In this document: positions 32,016-45,102 of the stretch, piece after piece
Position numbering within the stretch: the stretch's first letter is position 1
How the letters are laid out: each line of letters opens with the position of its first letter
Assembly: GCA_964017155.1 (NCBI GenBank)
Contig: OZ024861.1
Coordinates: 52,369,809-52,433,808 of the forward strand
From: Oasisia sp. SBJ-2009
Lineage: Eukaryota; Annelida; Polychaeta; Sabellida; Siboglinidae
Direction of reading: 5' to 3'
DNA: 64,000 nt
Program-made: the position numbers and the translations under genes
Notes under the pieces: generated by a model
What the model was told of the DNA's origin: nothing
Seen by the model: the letters and a program-made list of their open reading frames with translations, nothing else
The model's database searches: none

Positions 32016-32432
32016 CCCCCCCCCTCTCACTCCCTCTCTCACTGTTTTGCTCTCTCTTCAGCCATGCTCATACAATTTACTCACTTTTGTTGTGGACACC
32101 ACCTCTATATGTGTCTGTCTCTCTCTCCCTCTCTGTTTTATGCGCACCCAACCAATCGTGATAAGATGGATAGAAGTCTCTATTTTTCCAGTTTTCAGCT
32201 ATGCTAACCTCAACAAGCGTTATAATTTTTGTACTTAACTTGATGACCTGGTAGAATTGACCAGTATGATGCTGCTAGCGAGAAACATGCTATCTGCCTT
32301 CTTCTACAGCCCACTTGTAGGTCTTATATCTTATTTGTGTGAGTTGGATATTAATTCCTCTTTGTTTGGCAACCAAGATGCATGACATTTATGAAGAAAG
32401 AATTCATATTCCTGTTTATGTACATGTACATG

Positions 32433-32550
<118 letters not shown>

Positions 32551-35500
32551 GATATAAGTAGTTTAATGCATTTCAAAAATATCACAAAACCAGCTAAACG
32601 TATGAAATGGAATCAATGTGTGTGTACACAACATGTAGTGTTTGCATAAGGAACACCAGCAGGATATGAACCTGCCACACACAACACTGAACCGATATTA
32701 CCTTAAACTGTGCAAGTGAACAAAATGGTTTAGAGAAATATTTGACAGTGCTTTTGCATTAAAACACAGTATCCTAACTGCAACCATTCACAACTGTATT
32801 GTTAGAAAATGAATATACATGGTCTGATAGGAATACATAATTAACAGTACGCGATCTGTAAAAGCATGCACAAACTGATTTTTCTGGACAAGACTGCTAA
32901 TTGTGGTTTTCAGCACTTCATATCGCGGCACTAAGGCTGCCCAACAGCCAATTTCAAAGAATGTTTTTGCCAGAAAAATTACAAAACGAGTATAATTGTG
33001 TCCTACACGCATGAATGTTTAATGACGGTTATTAAACCAGAAAATGTTGCATCGTCTAACAATATCCAACATATTCTCAAGACCGTTATCTTCAATAAAT
33101 GTTCGTTAGGTGTGGGAGCGTGTGTATGTACAGTCTATTTGTCTATGTGTGTCTAATAATTATGAATGTATGCACAATCCTACGTTTTATATAATAAAAA
33201 GGAAAATGTGTAAGTTCAAGATATGTTCGATAATGTCAAATTTTTTTAATATTTGTTTTATTGATGCAGGTACTTTATCACGTGTTGTGTACACGTATGA
33301 AAGTGTGGTGATGTATGTACGCGATTATACTGATTGGGTAGTAGTATTTCTATTGACTATGTTTCTTAAGTATTAAGAAAAATATTAATTTAAAATGAAT
33401 GAATATCTCATGGAAAAGAGTATAACCAAAAGTTATAGTTCATAACATATACATGTATAAATAAACGCAAGCAAATGTTAACAAGTATCTTAACATTGAA
33501 TGATCGCAGTTATTTATACATACATTGAACGTATTATTGTTAACATATCATAGTTGCATTTATTTAGTTATTGACGATTAAAGACATAGCAGTATATTTA
33601 AATAGTAAAAATTATTGCATCTGAGCTATTTACTATGAGTAAAATAGTTATGATTTAATGCATGCTATTAACTCTTTCACTATTTAAAATAGTTCCAACA
33701 TTTGTGTGACTTTCAATAATATAGTTTTCCGTACGTGCAAAAAATTAACTAAAGCTTGTCGTGAAGCTGAGATGTTGTGTACGATTAAAACAAAACAAAA
33801 TGTGCTTTAAAGTTAAACATGCTTTGAATTTAGTTAAATTAATATTTTTCTTAATACATTAACAGTCAATGTCATACATTTACTGCTTTAAGAAAAACTT
33901 TGAAAAAAAAAAAGAGGGAATGAGGAAGTGGGAGACACTGTGTACATAGCCTGTAGTACAATCTAATGTAACTAGTTCAGCCAGAGATACCTCATCGGTT
34001 GCTCCTCATAACGTTCCCTGGCACGGTTGGTCACAATCCTTACTCCCTCACAACTGACCGACTTCCGCCGGAAGTGTTCCTATGGGAGGGAAATTACCTG
34101 GCCCAAACCCCGGTTCGCCACACCGGTTGTGACCTCCATAGGATGAGCGTCACTGGTAACCCCTTCCGCCACGTGCGGTCGGAACACTCAGTTGCAATGA
34201 AGGTAGCCATTTTGTTTGCTTATAAACCAATGTCTAGCCTTAGCTGGCGAAATTGTGGTGTCAACTTGTAAAACACGTAAGCTGATATATATGACGTTAT
34301 TTATGTAGTAGCATTAAATTAAATCTTCGCTTATATGTCATGCTATATCATATGATACATCAAACATGTTACAATGCATAATTATAAATATTAATGTTGA
34401 CTTATGCAGATTCATGGTTCGGAAGCGGAAGCGGACGTTTGGCAACAATATGGCGCACACATCGCCGTCTTTTTTCCTTCATATAATTAAACAAGATATT
34501 ATTTTTAAATGCAGATACATAATACAGGACATCCTACAGTGAATAATATAACTCGCATTGATATACGAGAATTCATAATTTAAGATAATAAACCGAGGTG
34601 GATTAAAACATTAGTTATTTGTTATTTTATTGTATAAATAAATACAATGCTTACCTACGATTTATATCGACGCAAATCAGCAAGTGGATCCATTCATTAC
34701 ATATCAAATATGTTGCCAAATAATGTTTTGATTAATGAGAAATGGATTATCTGTGTAATTATATTCACAGTAGAACGACGCTAACAGTTATGTAAAATGA
34801 TGATGATGTTTGTCTTCCGTAATGCCTTGCAGGTTTGACTATGCAAGTTAGCAATACAGAATGTCGACACTGTGCCACATGGCAATATATGTAGTGTACT
34901 ACCAACAGTTGCCGTTCTAAATAACACAACAACATTACATACATAGCCTACCTTAAAGCAATTGTCTGTAACAATCGTCGCTCTCTTTTTCGGCGTCTAG
35001 TTGTATATCCCAATGTCTGATGACTGCCACAAACTGCAACATGTGCAGCTCATTCAAGACCAACTGTCAAACCACGTAGAGCGTCACATTGTTTGCCGAA
35101 TAGCATGCGATACGCTGCACCCGACCGCACACGAAACATCCATAAACACGTAAAGTTGATCTTGTATGAAAACCGGGAGAACTGCATTTCGCCAAAACTG
35201 CATTTCGACAAATCCATGCTTTCGATCGAACGCTTAAGTCATTTGTTTGTAGCAGCTGTCATGTTCAACGCGAAAGAGGCTGCTAATTATACGTTGTCAA
35301 TCAGTGCGTTCTTGCGCGGGACCAAGAGCATGCCATTGTCGGAGGCCGCACGTCAGTCTAAGAATGTCCACGGCAGTGAAGCATTGCATTGTCTGTGTTA
35401 AACTGACAATGAAACATGACAGGTATTACACACGGACAAAACAAGTTTGCCTTGAATAGCACAAGTAGCTTCGCTCTTCTTGTCGAATGTGCGATTACCC

Positions 35501-36890
35501 ATGACCGTACCGAATTGCGGCTTAATTAGAATGACGGGAGGATTGAAAATGATTGGTGGATGAAAGTATGGAGGAAGAGGGGTGTAGAGGAACAGTGAGA
35601 AGGGAAATAGTAGAGGATAAAGAAAGTGAGGGAGTGGGAGAGGGAGACGGCGAAGGGCCGCCAAGCAGGGAGGAAGGGAGAACATGTTGAGTATTTTTAA
35701 AGGAAGGGATGGGGAGAGGTAAATCAGAAGGGAGACAAATAAAGTGAGACAACCTCACACACTTGTTAACTCTGACAAATTGTGCATCAGAACGAAAAAG
35801 GATTGCAGCGCTACTCATTTCTGCATTTCATTCATCTATTTGCTAAAATAGACACTGGACGGTTTAAATAATAATAATAATACAGGTTTTATATAGCGCT
35901 AATTCCCGCATAGCGGATCGATGCGCTGCACAAGAAATATACTGAATGTATATTAATAAATCGAAATGTAAATTATATAAATTAATATAAGTCATTAATT
36001 GTTTTGGTTTTAAGATGTACTAGTAAACCCCTTTGTATATAAATTATATAAATTATTTTAAAATAAATTAAGCACTGCTTTTAAGATGTATAGTACTAAA
36101 ACTTGGTATGTTAATTATATATATCAAATTAAAATTAAAACTTTACTAAAACTGTGTACGTAAATATATATTAAAATAAATCTATAAATTAATCTAAAAC
36201 ATTAACAGTGATTGAAACGTGTATGACACTAAAAAGAAATTCTAAAGCAATGTCCGTCATTTCAAAACAATTTGAATTAATTGAAACGTCTAATAAAAAG
36301 ATAAGTTTTAAACACTTTCTAAACATACATAATGTCCCGGGTGCAAGAATGTTCACAGGTAATTCAATCGACAGTCGAGGTGAGGTGCTGCTGCACCAAA
36401 TCACCAATGCACTTCTTTATAATGGTATTCTATATACGGGATTAGATAGATGGGTGATATTAGCACTAACAAACATTATTCTGATGATGCAGTGAGGGGG
36501 TGGAGGGAGGGAAGGAGAGGGATGAAGGAAGGAGAGGGAGAGAGGGGAGACTGAGGGGAGAGATTAACGTGAGAAAAAAAAGAGCGTGCTTTTATGTGTA
36601 AGAGATTGTGTTGTATGGATATATGTTGTCATCGTCACATTTCTTTTTGTATTAATCGGAACCCTCCTTCCGATGAAGACGTTATGTTATCATAGACATT
36701 ACTGATAAAATCAAGTTTCTTACTGCTTTTAGAGCAAAAATATAATATATTTAAAGATAACTTCCAACAATCATCAAATGCGTGCGCAGCGTTCTCTAAC
36801 GTTATCACGTCACGTAACCTCTTGCCTATCACCGGTGTGTCCATAAAAGATGGGGTCAGTTTGATATAGCAGATATGATGCCGCCCATAC
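32551..36890. other. Gene-poor stretch with isolated GC-rich islands
   Basis: Mostly AT-rich. Two islands differ: 34000-34240, CpG-containing, with CTTCCGCCGGAAG (an ETS-like palindrome), and 35040-35400. Both have short open frames without recognisable products. A SINE-tail-like sequence lies at 35870-35950 (minus) and a purine-rich stretch at 36495-36580. Confidence 0.35.
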
Positions 36891-36902
36891 GTTACCATTA
36901 TA

Positions 36903-37080
<178 letters not shown>

Positions 37081-37469
37081 GTGGTGGAAGGTAATGTAAG
37101 CTTTGTGAAACTTGTCACAGTCGGGCAATTCGTACGGTTTATCGTGTACGCTTATTTGGAAAGATAAACAGGCATTGGTGAAGTGCGAGTAGAGATGCTG
37201 GCGGTGGCGGTGGCTGAGGGAGTTGGAAGATGAAACAAAGACAAAACAAATTACTGAACACCTGCAAGAGAGACGGGAAGTTCACAGAGGAATAAAGAAC
37301 GGGGCTAAGTGTCCGAATATAGAAAAGAAAGGGAGATGTGCATGATCCGGGAAAACATTGAGGCACTACGTTGCTAAGCCATACGTTGAAGTCGCTGGAA
37401 AGAATCTGGATTGCAGAATAAGAGCAATAGTGTAAGTGTAAATCTGTGAAGAACGTCTGGAATTTAGAC

Positions 37470-37745
37470 AAGGATTGCTCAAAGCGCTTTACACTTTACT
37501 TTCCTGGCAGCCCTATTCAATCAGACACCATCTCTGGGAGGCATGCAGCCATATGCTGCAAATAATGCGCGAAGGCTACTCGCACACATATCAATCATTT
37601 GTCTATTGCCAGGTATACATTTATACAGCTGAGTGAACGGGAGCAATGTAGAATGAAATAAATTGCCCCCGATTTTAACACAGCCGCTCAGGATTCGAAC
37701 CCGGGTCCTCTTAGTTGAACCTGATGATCAAAAATGGACTAGTGA
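37470..37745 (-). mobile_element. tRNA-derived SINE, second copy
   Basis: Same family and orientation as the element at 4103-4412: GCTCAAAGCGCTTTACACTT tail, a body with TACAGCTGAGTGAACGGGAG, and the B-box GATTCGAACCCGGGTCCT on the plus strand. The A-box end is truncated or diverged after about 37725. Confidence 0.72.
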
Positions 37746-38990
37746 TTTCCCCCCAAAAAATACGGCGTTTATACTAGTACAAAAGAAGCCAATAAAAAGA
37801 CTTCGGGGAAAGTTATTTCTAATTTCGAAAAATATGTGAACTATATAGCAGGATAGAATTATCATTTAGGGGGAAAGGTTCGCCATGCAATCTGTGCTGT
37901 GCAGCTCCATTTGGCACATAGAGAGTCTTAACTCAGTACCAAACAAGGTGGTGAAAAATGGGCATTTCCATTTCTTTGGGACAGTAAACCCGAAGCTTTG
38001 AAAAGAAAATCACCATCAAACACATTTGCGGACGGAGGTCTTAATATTGTAGAAATTATAACTAAAATAGAGTCTCTATTTATCAAAAAAGTTCTGCAAT
38101 TAATTAAAGAGCATAACGCCAGGTAGAACTTCTTAGCAGTGTATTGGATGGGAATACACCTCAAAGAGCATCTAGTTCCGTTCCGTCTTTACCCACCTTA
38201 AATGTCATGGTGCTGGTTCACGTCCGGGTAATCTATTTGAAGAGACAAGCCATCAATCGATGCCATTTCGACGACTTTCAATGTCTTTAGTAAGATAATT
38301 TCATCGGCTTAGAACATGTTAAATGCGGTGCTTTCGAGTTTGACTTGCACGGCGCAACATATTCGTCACATCCCATGATCGTTCGACGGACAGCCACGCG
38401 TGCTCGGACAGCCAGTCGCTGTCACGCCCCACGAACGTCGCCCGGTACAAAATTACGCAACATGTACGGGAGCGTCAGCGACCGATGTCGCTTCGATCAG
38501 AGCAGCAACTTGTCTTTTGTTTCGGCCGGCCGCATCTATTCACACATCGAAGTGCTGACCCATGGAACATAATCGGGCATCAGGATCGTGTTTACAAACA
38601 CGCCGAACGCTGATGTAACATGTGTATTATACACTCGTCGTTCTTGGCGAAACATCACATAGACGGTATTGTTGCAATGTTAGAGGTATCGGATGTTGAC
38701 AACGTATGTGTGTGCTTAAAAAGGAGCGGCCAGTTTGCCTTGAAACGGGCATTTATCGATGGTTCCCCTCATCACATGCCATCTGCCTTACAAGGTCACT
38801 TTGAGTTTGCTGAAGGGTTGGCCATATAAGAAGTGGACTACATACATACAATTTACAAGTACAATTTCTACCACTCCACTGGTATGGGGATTAGCAGCAA
38901 CAGTCAAAAATGTATTGCAAACAGCTCAAAATCATATAAACACACAAACACCAAAAAAACACCCACACACCCACCCATATATACATACAC
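37746..38990. other. Unassigned stretch
   Basis: A GC-rich segment at about 38340-38570 has open frames in two registers but no recognisable motif or splice-bordered exon. The rest is ordinary. Confidence 0.35.
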
Positions 38991-39041
38991 ACGCACACAC
39001 ACACGCACGCACGCACTCACGCACGCACGCGCGCACGCACG

Positions 39042-39081
<40 letters not shown>
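38991..39081. repeat. (CGCA)n and (CA)n microsatellite
   Basis: CACG/CGCA tetramers then about 17 CA units. Confidence 0.95.
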
Positions 39082-39084
<3 letters not shown>

Positions 39085-39589
39085 GTATTGATGGTAAGGG
39101 ATGGGAAGGTATAGTAAGGGATGGTAAGGGATGGCCACCGAACTTCCAACCCATTTCGGGAAGGAGGAGATGTGATTTCCCAGTGCTTCAACAGTGAACG
39201 GAGTTTACTCTCCTCCCGAGCATAGGAGCCAGAATTCTTTATAGTTGGAGCCGGAATACTTATTATCTATTATATACAGGTTACAGGGGCGGGTCTTGAG
39301 AAGTTGTCTGGAGGGTCGACCATCTTCATGAATACACGAGACAGTGTATTATGTATGGAGGAGACATTCACTTGAAATTGTGTGGACTGAGCCGAAGCGT
39401 CTTCACGACGCGAAATCGGAATGGCGAAGAAGGGTAACAATTTTGGGGTATTGTTAAAAATAATTGAGGCGATGTTTGCATTTTCACTGTCGGCTTTACT
39501 CATATCGGAAGACAAGACGGGTAGTGGGAATTGCTATTGAAATATGATCGCGAAGACGTTCACAACTACAAGAATTGTATGTTGAGCAT

Positions 39590-39945
39590 TCTAGGTTGCC
39601 GCACCAACGGTGTGGAATTCGCTTCCTGCCAGTGTTAAATTAGAAGTTAATAAAAATCCATCCATCCATCCATCCATCCATCCATCCATCCATCCATCCA
39701 TCCATCCATCCATCCATCCATCCATCCATCCATCCATCCATCCATCCATCCATCCATCCATCCATCCATCCATCCATCCATCCATCCATCCATCCATCCA
39801 TCCATCCATCCATCCATCCATCCATTGACGATTCACGCATTGTTTTACGATTACGAGTTTGCTTAATCAGTTGGTCTTGTCGCGCCACTGAGCTTGGTGT
39901 TCGAGGAAATTGGCGTAAATGAAGTCATTATTATTATTATCTATG
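39590..39945 (+). mobile_element. LINE 3' end with an internal (TCCA)n expansion
   Basis: The left part encodes [18 protein letters not shown], matching the C-terminal APTLWN..LP..VK of the LINE tail at 9925-10144. About 43 TCCA units follow (39655-39825). Then comes the LINE 3' UTR-like TTGTCGCGCCACTGAGCTTG and a terminal ATTATTATTATT at about 39925. The tetramer thus sits inside, and splits, the LINE tail. Confidence 0.7.
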
Positions 39946-40224
39946 CGGAGGGGGTGTCACTTCAGATTCAAAACGCGTGAGGGCGCGGTTTTCTCAACTA
40001 GATATGGTACGCCTGAATTTCAAAGGATTACGGACCCGCTTGTGAAGTAGATATTTATACCCATTCGAACGCTCCGCATATTTCTGCCCATAGTAATTGA
40101 CCACCATGTCCATTATTGTGTCCATCGTATACTATTGTTTAACGTTGACAAACGAACGCAGTGCTTGTATATTAAACACGTTTAAGACAATTCTCTCAAA
40201 AGACCCGGTAATATTGTATAAAAC

Positions 40225-40553
40225 CCCGATCTGATCCTTTCTCTCTGTCTGTCTGGCTGTCTGTCTGTCTGTCTGTCTGGCTGTCTATCTCTGTCTCTCT
40301 GTCTGTGTCTCTCTCTGTCTCTCTCTGTCTTTCTCTCGCTCTCTGACTCTGTCTCTCTGTCTTACGCTCTCTCTGTCTGTGTCTCTATCTGTCTGTCTGT
40401 CTCTCTCTGTCTTTCTCTCGCTCTCTGACTCTGTCTCTCTGTCTCACTCTCTCTCTCTCTTTGTCTCTCTCGCTTTGGCGCTCTGTGAGTCTGACTGTTT
40501 GTCTCTCTGTCTCTGTGTATCTCTCCGTCTGTCAGTCTTTCTCTCGTTCTCAG

Positions 40554-40586
<33 letters not shown>

Positions 40587-40848
40587 TTGTCTTTCACGCT
40601 CTGTCGCTCCGTCTGTCTGTTTGTATCTCTGTCTGTGTGCTTGTGTGCCTGTCTGTCTGTCTGTTTGTGTCTCTGTATTTCTTTGTGTCTCTGTCCTTGT
40701 GTCACTCTGTCACTGTCTCTCTGTCTGTCCTTCACCCTGTCCCTCTCCTTGTCCGTCCGTCCGTCCGTCTCTTCTCTCTCTATGTCTGACTGACTCTCTG
40801 TCTGTCCGTCTGTCTGTCTGTCTGTCTCTACCTGTCTACCTGTCTGTC

Positions 40849-40902
<54 letters not shown>

Positions 40903-41060
40903 TCTCTCTCTCTCTGTCTCTGTCTGTCTGTTTTTCTTTAGCTCTCTCTCTCTCTGTCTGTCTGACTGCCTCTTTGTCTGTCCGTCGCTCTATCTGTGTG
41001 TCTGTGTCTGTGTGTCTGTCTGACTCTGTCTGTCTCTGTCTGTCTCTGTATCTCTTTGTG

Positions 41061-41091
<31 letters not shown>

Positions 41092-41276
41092 GTCTACCTG
41101 TCTGTCTCTCTCGCTCTATCTGTCTGTCTGCCTGTATGTCTTTCTCTCGCTCTATGTCTCTGTATCTGTCTCTCTCTGCTTCTCTGTCTGTCTGTCTGTC
41201 TGTTTCTCTCTCTGTGCGTCTGTCTTTCTTTCGCTCACTGTCTATCTCCCTTTTTGTCTGTCTGTCTCTCTGTCTT

Positions 41277-41321
<45 letters not shown>

Positions 41322-41560
41322 TTTGCTCTCTCTTTGTGTCTGTCTGCCTCTCTCTCTCTCGCTGTCTCTCTTTGTCTCTCTCGCTCGGTCTGTCTGTTTG
41401 TCTCTCTGTCTCTCTGTCCGTGTGTCTGTGTGTGTGTGTCTGCCTGACACTGTCTGTTTGTATTTCAGTCTATTTCTGTCTCTGTATCTCTTTGTGTCTC
41501 TCTGTTTTTTTGTCATTCTGTCACTGTTTCTCTGTCTGTGTCTGCCTGTCTCTCTACGTG
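40225..41560 (+). repeat. (CTGT)n and (TCTC)n pyrimidine-rich block
   Basis: Nearly pure pyrimidine plus G on the plus strand, with a GT run at 40856-40900 and a CT run near 41280-41315. Long frames on both strands are low complexity. Confidence 0.9.
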
Positions 41561-43945
41561 TCTCTCTGCCTGTATCTCTGTCCGTCTCCCTGTCCATCTC
41601 CCTGTCCGTCTCCCTGTCCATCTGCCTGTCCGTCTCCCTGTCCATCTGCCTGTCCGTCTCCCTGTCCGTCTCCCTGTCCATCTGCCTGTCCGTCTCCCTG
41701 TCCGTCTCCCTGTCGGTCTCTCTGTCTGTCTCCCTGTCCGTCTCTCTGTCCGTCTCCCTGTCCATCTCCCTGTCCGTCTCTCTGTCCGTCTCCCTGTCCG
41801 TCTCCCTGTCCATCTCCCTGTCCGTCTTACTGCCATCTCACTGTCCGTCTCCTTTTCCATCTCCCTGTCCATCTCCCTGTCCGTCTCCCTCTCCGTCTCC
41901 GTGTCCGTCTCCGTGTCCGTCTCCCTGTCCATATCCCTGTCCGTCTCCCTGTCCGTCTCCCTGTCCGTCTCCCTGTCCGTCTCCCTGTCCATCTCCCTGT
42001 CCATCTCCCTGTCTGTCTCCATGTCCGTCTCCCTATACATTTCCCTGTCCGTCTGCCTGTCCGCCTTCCTGTCCGTCTCCCTGTCCGTCTCCCTGTCCGT
42101 CTCCCTGTCCGTCTCTCTGTCGGTCTCCCTGTCCGTCTCCCTGTCCGTCTCCCTGTCCGTCTCCATGTCCGTCTCCCTGTCCGTCTCCCTGTCCGTCTCC
42201 CTGTCGGTCTCCCTGTCCGTCTCCCTGTCCGTCTCCCTGTCCGTCTCCCTGTCCGTCTCCCTGTCCGTCTCCCTGTCCGTCTCCCTGTCCGTCTCCCTAT
42301 CAGTCTCCCTGTCCGTCTCCCTGTCCGTCTGCCTGTCCGCCTTCCTGTCCGTCTCCCTGTCCGTCTCCCTGTCCGTCTCCCTGTCCGTCTCCCTGTCCGT
42401 CTCCCTGTCCGTCTCCCTGTCCGTCTCCCTGTCCGTCTCACGGTCCGTCTCCCTGTCGGTCTCCCTGTCCGTCTCCCTGTCCGTCTCCCTGTCCATCTCC
42501 CTGTCCATCTCCCTGTCTGTCTCCATGTCCGTCTCCCTATACATTTCCCTGTCCGTCTGCCTGTCCGCCTTCCTGTCCGTCTCCCTGTCCGTCTCCCTGT
42601 CCGTCTCCCTGTCCGTCTCTCTGTCGGTCTCCCTGTCCGTCTCCCTGTCCGTCTCCCTGTCCGTCTCCATGTCCGTCTCCCTGTCCGTCTCCCTGTCCGT
42701 CTCCCTGTCGGTCTCCCTGTCCGTCTCCCTGTCCGTCTCCCTGTCCGTCTCCCTGTCCGTCTCCCTGTCCGTCTCCCTGTCCGTCTCCCTGTCCGTCTCC
42801 CTATCAGTCTCCCTGTCCGTCTCCCTGTCCGTCTGCCTGTCCGCCTTCCTGTCCGTCTCCCTGTCCGTCTCCCTGTCCGTCTCCCTGTCCGTCGCCCTGT
42901 CCGTCTCCCTGTCCGTCTCCCTGTCCGTCTCCCTGTCCGTCTCACGGTCCGTCTCCCTGTCGGTCTCCCTGTCCGTCTCCCTGTCCGTCTCCCTGTCTGC
43001 CTCCCTCTCCGTCTCCCTGTCTGTCTCCCTGTCCGTCTCCCTGTCTGTCTCCCTGTCCGTCTCCCTGTCGGTCTCCCTGTCCGTCTCCCTGTCCGTCTCC
43101 CTGTCCGTCTCACGGTCCGTCTCCCTGTCGGTCTCCCTGTCCGTCTCCCTGTCCGTCTCCCTGTCTGCCTCCCTCTCCGTCTCCCTGTCTGTCTCCCTGT
43201 CCGTCTCCCTGTCCGTCTCCCTGTCCGTCTCCTTGTCCGTCTCACTGTCCGTCTCCCTGTCCGTCTCCCTGTCCGTCTCCCTGTGCGTTTCCCTGTCCGT
43301 CCCCATGTCCGTCTCCCTGTCCGTCTCCCTGTCCGTCTCCCTGTCTGTCTCCCTGTCTGTCTCCCTGTCCGTCTCCTTGTCCGTCTCACTGTCCGTCTCC
43401 CTGTCCGTCTCCCTGTGCGTTTCCCTGTCCGTCCCCATGTCCGTCTCCCTGTCCGTCTCCCTGTCCGTCTCCCTGTCCGTCTCCCTGTCCATCTCCCTGT
43501 CTGTCTCCATGTCCGTCTCCCTATACATTTCCCTGTCCGTCTTCCTGTCCGTCTCCCTGTCCGTCTCCCTGTCCATCTCCCTATCAGTCTCCCTGTCCGT
43601 CTCTTTGTCCGTCTCACTGTCCGTCTCCCTGTCCGTCTCCCTGTCCGTCTCCCTGTCCGTCTCCCTGTCCGTCTCACTGTCCGTCTTCCTGTCCGTCTCC
43701 CTGTCCGTCTCCCTGTCCGTCTCCCTGTCCGTCTCCCTGTCCGTCTCCCTGTCCGTCTCCCTGTCCGTCTCCCTGTCCGTCTCCCTGTCCGTCTCACTGT
43801 CCGCCTCCCACTCCGTCTCCCTGTCCGTCTCCCTGTCCGTCCCCATGTCCGTCCCCCTGTCCGTCTCACTGTCTGTCTCTCTGTCCGTCTCCCTGTCCAT
43901 CTCCCTCTCCGTCTAACTGTCCATCTCCTTGTCCGTCTCTTTGTC
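41560..43945 (+). repeat. 12-bp minisatellite (CCGTCTCCCTGT)n with 504-bp higher-order unit
   Basis: About 200 units of CCGTCTCCCTGT and variants. Rare variants mark a higher-order period: CCCTATACAT at 42031 recurs at 42535, CTATCAG at 42297 recurs at 42801, and TCACGG at 42438 recurs at 42942, each 504 bp (42 units) apart, then 168 bp (14 units) further on. The unit length is a multiple of three, so frames up to 1036 codons are open on both strands, all translating the repeat. Confidence 0.96.
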
Positions 43946-44012
43946 CGTCCGTCCGTCCGTCCGTCCGTCCGTCCGTCCGTCCGTCCGTCCGTCCGTCCGT
44001 CCGTCCGTCTAT
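43945..44012 (+). repeat. (CCGT)n microsatellite
   Basis: About 16 CCGT units closing the 4-kb pyrimidine-rich block. Confidence 0.95.
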
Positions 44013-44529
44013 CTGTCTGTCTCTCTTTCTCGCTGTCTCTGTTTCTGTCTGCTTCTCCACTCTCTCTTGTTCTCTCTCTATCTTTGTCTCCTTCTCCACC
44101 CGCTGACTCTCTTTCACTCTCTCTCTCTCCCTCCTCTATCTCGTTCCATCCCTCCTTCTCTCTCCCTTTCCCTGTCCCTCTCAGCGTCCCTTTCTATACC
44201 CCTTTCCATCATAGTGTCCCTCCCTGCCTCTCACAACGGTATGGTAATGCAATGTTTAAGATGCACTCAGTCAAGCCTGATAACGATCTCGCATACTGTA
44301 ATGGAGTCATCAAACCTAATTTCACAACCACACATGATATAGCATTGCTATAGGTACTGACTTGATTCATGTAATATAATATCTGTGTAACCATTGTAAG
44401 AAAAACTTGATTATTTCATTAACAATTTCATGTTTGCAGAATCATTGATTTTATAGTCAGAGAAAAAAGTTTTAGGAAAGTAATTTATGACATACTTTGT
44501 CGTATCCTAACCAAACATTCACAGAATCA

Positions 44530-44903
44530 AAGGGTCAATGTTTGTAAGTAAACTGATGAAATATTTGGTTGTTGTCCATGTGTCTCCACCTCAGCCAGTC
44601 TTTGTTTTTCCTCTTTCTGTCCTATTACAGCATCTTTCAGCTTGGATACATTGAACCATTTCAACAGCCTAATCGGTGTTACTGTTCTTTTAATCTTCAG
44701 TTTGATGTGTACGACAACAAGGTGGTGATTGCTGCCAATATCCACTCCACTTCTATAGCATACATCTTGTAAGGATCGTCGCCACTTGCCACTGATGAGA
44801 AGGTGGTCAATTTGTTTCTTGTCTGTTTCGTTAGGTGAGATCCAAGTAAGCTTGTGTATTTCTTTGTGTGCAAATAGGATGACAAAGTTGTTTGTATCAG
44901 TAG
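44530..44903 (-). mobile_element. RTE-type LINE fragment, end of the endonuclease domain
   Basis: The minus strand encodes IHKLTWISPNETDKKQIDHL, then WRRSLQDVCYRSGVDIGSNH and HLVVVHIKLKIKR. This matches the conserved end of the AP-like endonuclease of RTE/BovB elements (TW.SPDG, QIDH, G.D..SDHHL). The normal SDHH Asp is Asn here, so the copy would be inactive. The fragment stops at a minisatellite at 44905. Confidence 0.82.
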
Positions 44904-44904
44904 A

Positions 44905-45102
44905 GTATGGCACAATGTAAGTACAGCAGGTGACAATAGCATATGACACAATGTAAGTACAGCATGAGAGAGTAGAGTAAGGCACAATGTAAGCATGGCA
45001 TGTGACAGTAGAGTGCTGCACAATGCAAGTCATCATGTGACAGTAGAGATATAGCACAATGTAATTATAACTTGTGACCGTAGAGTATGGCACTATGTAA
45101 GT
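44905..45102. repeat. About 35-bp minisatellite, left part (interrupted by the foldback element)
   Basis: Units like GTATGGCACAATGTAAGTAC then AGCATGTGACAGTAGA, about six copies. The same array resumes at 48471. Confidence 0.8.

Noticed and set aside
38345..38572. 75-codon Arg/Thr/Ser-rich frame
   Set aside because: GC-rich island with two overlapping frames. Nothing recognisable and no splice-bordered exon.
40996..44353. Open frames of up to 1036 codons (Ser/Leu/Val, Pro/Cys/Ser or Asp/Arg/Glu/Thr repeats)
   Set aside because: Translations of the 12-bp satellite in several registers and both strands; no non-repeat domain is attached.
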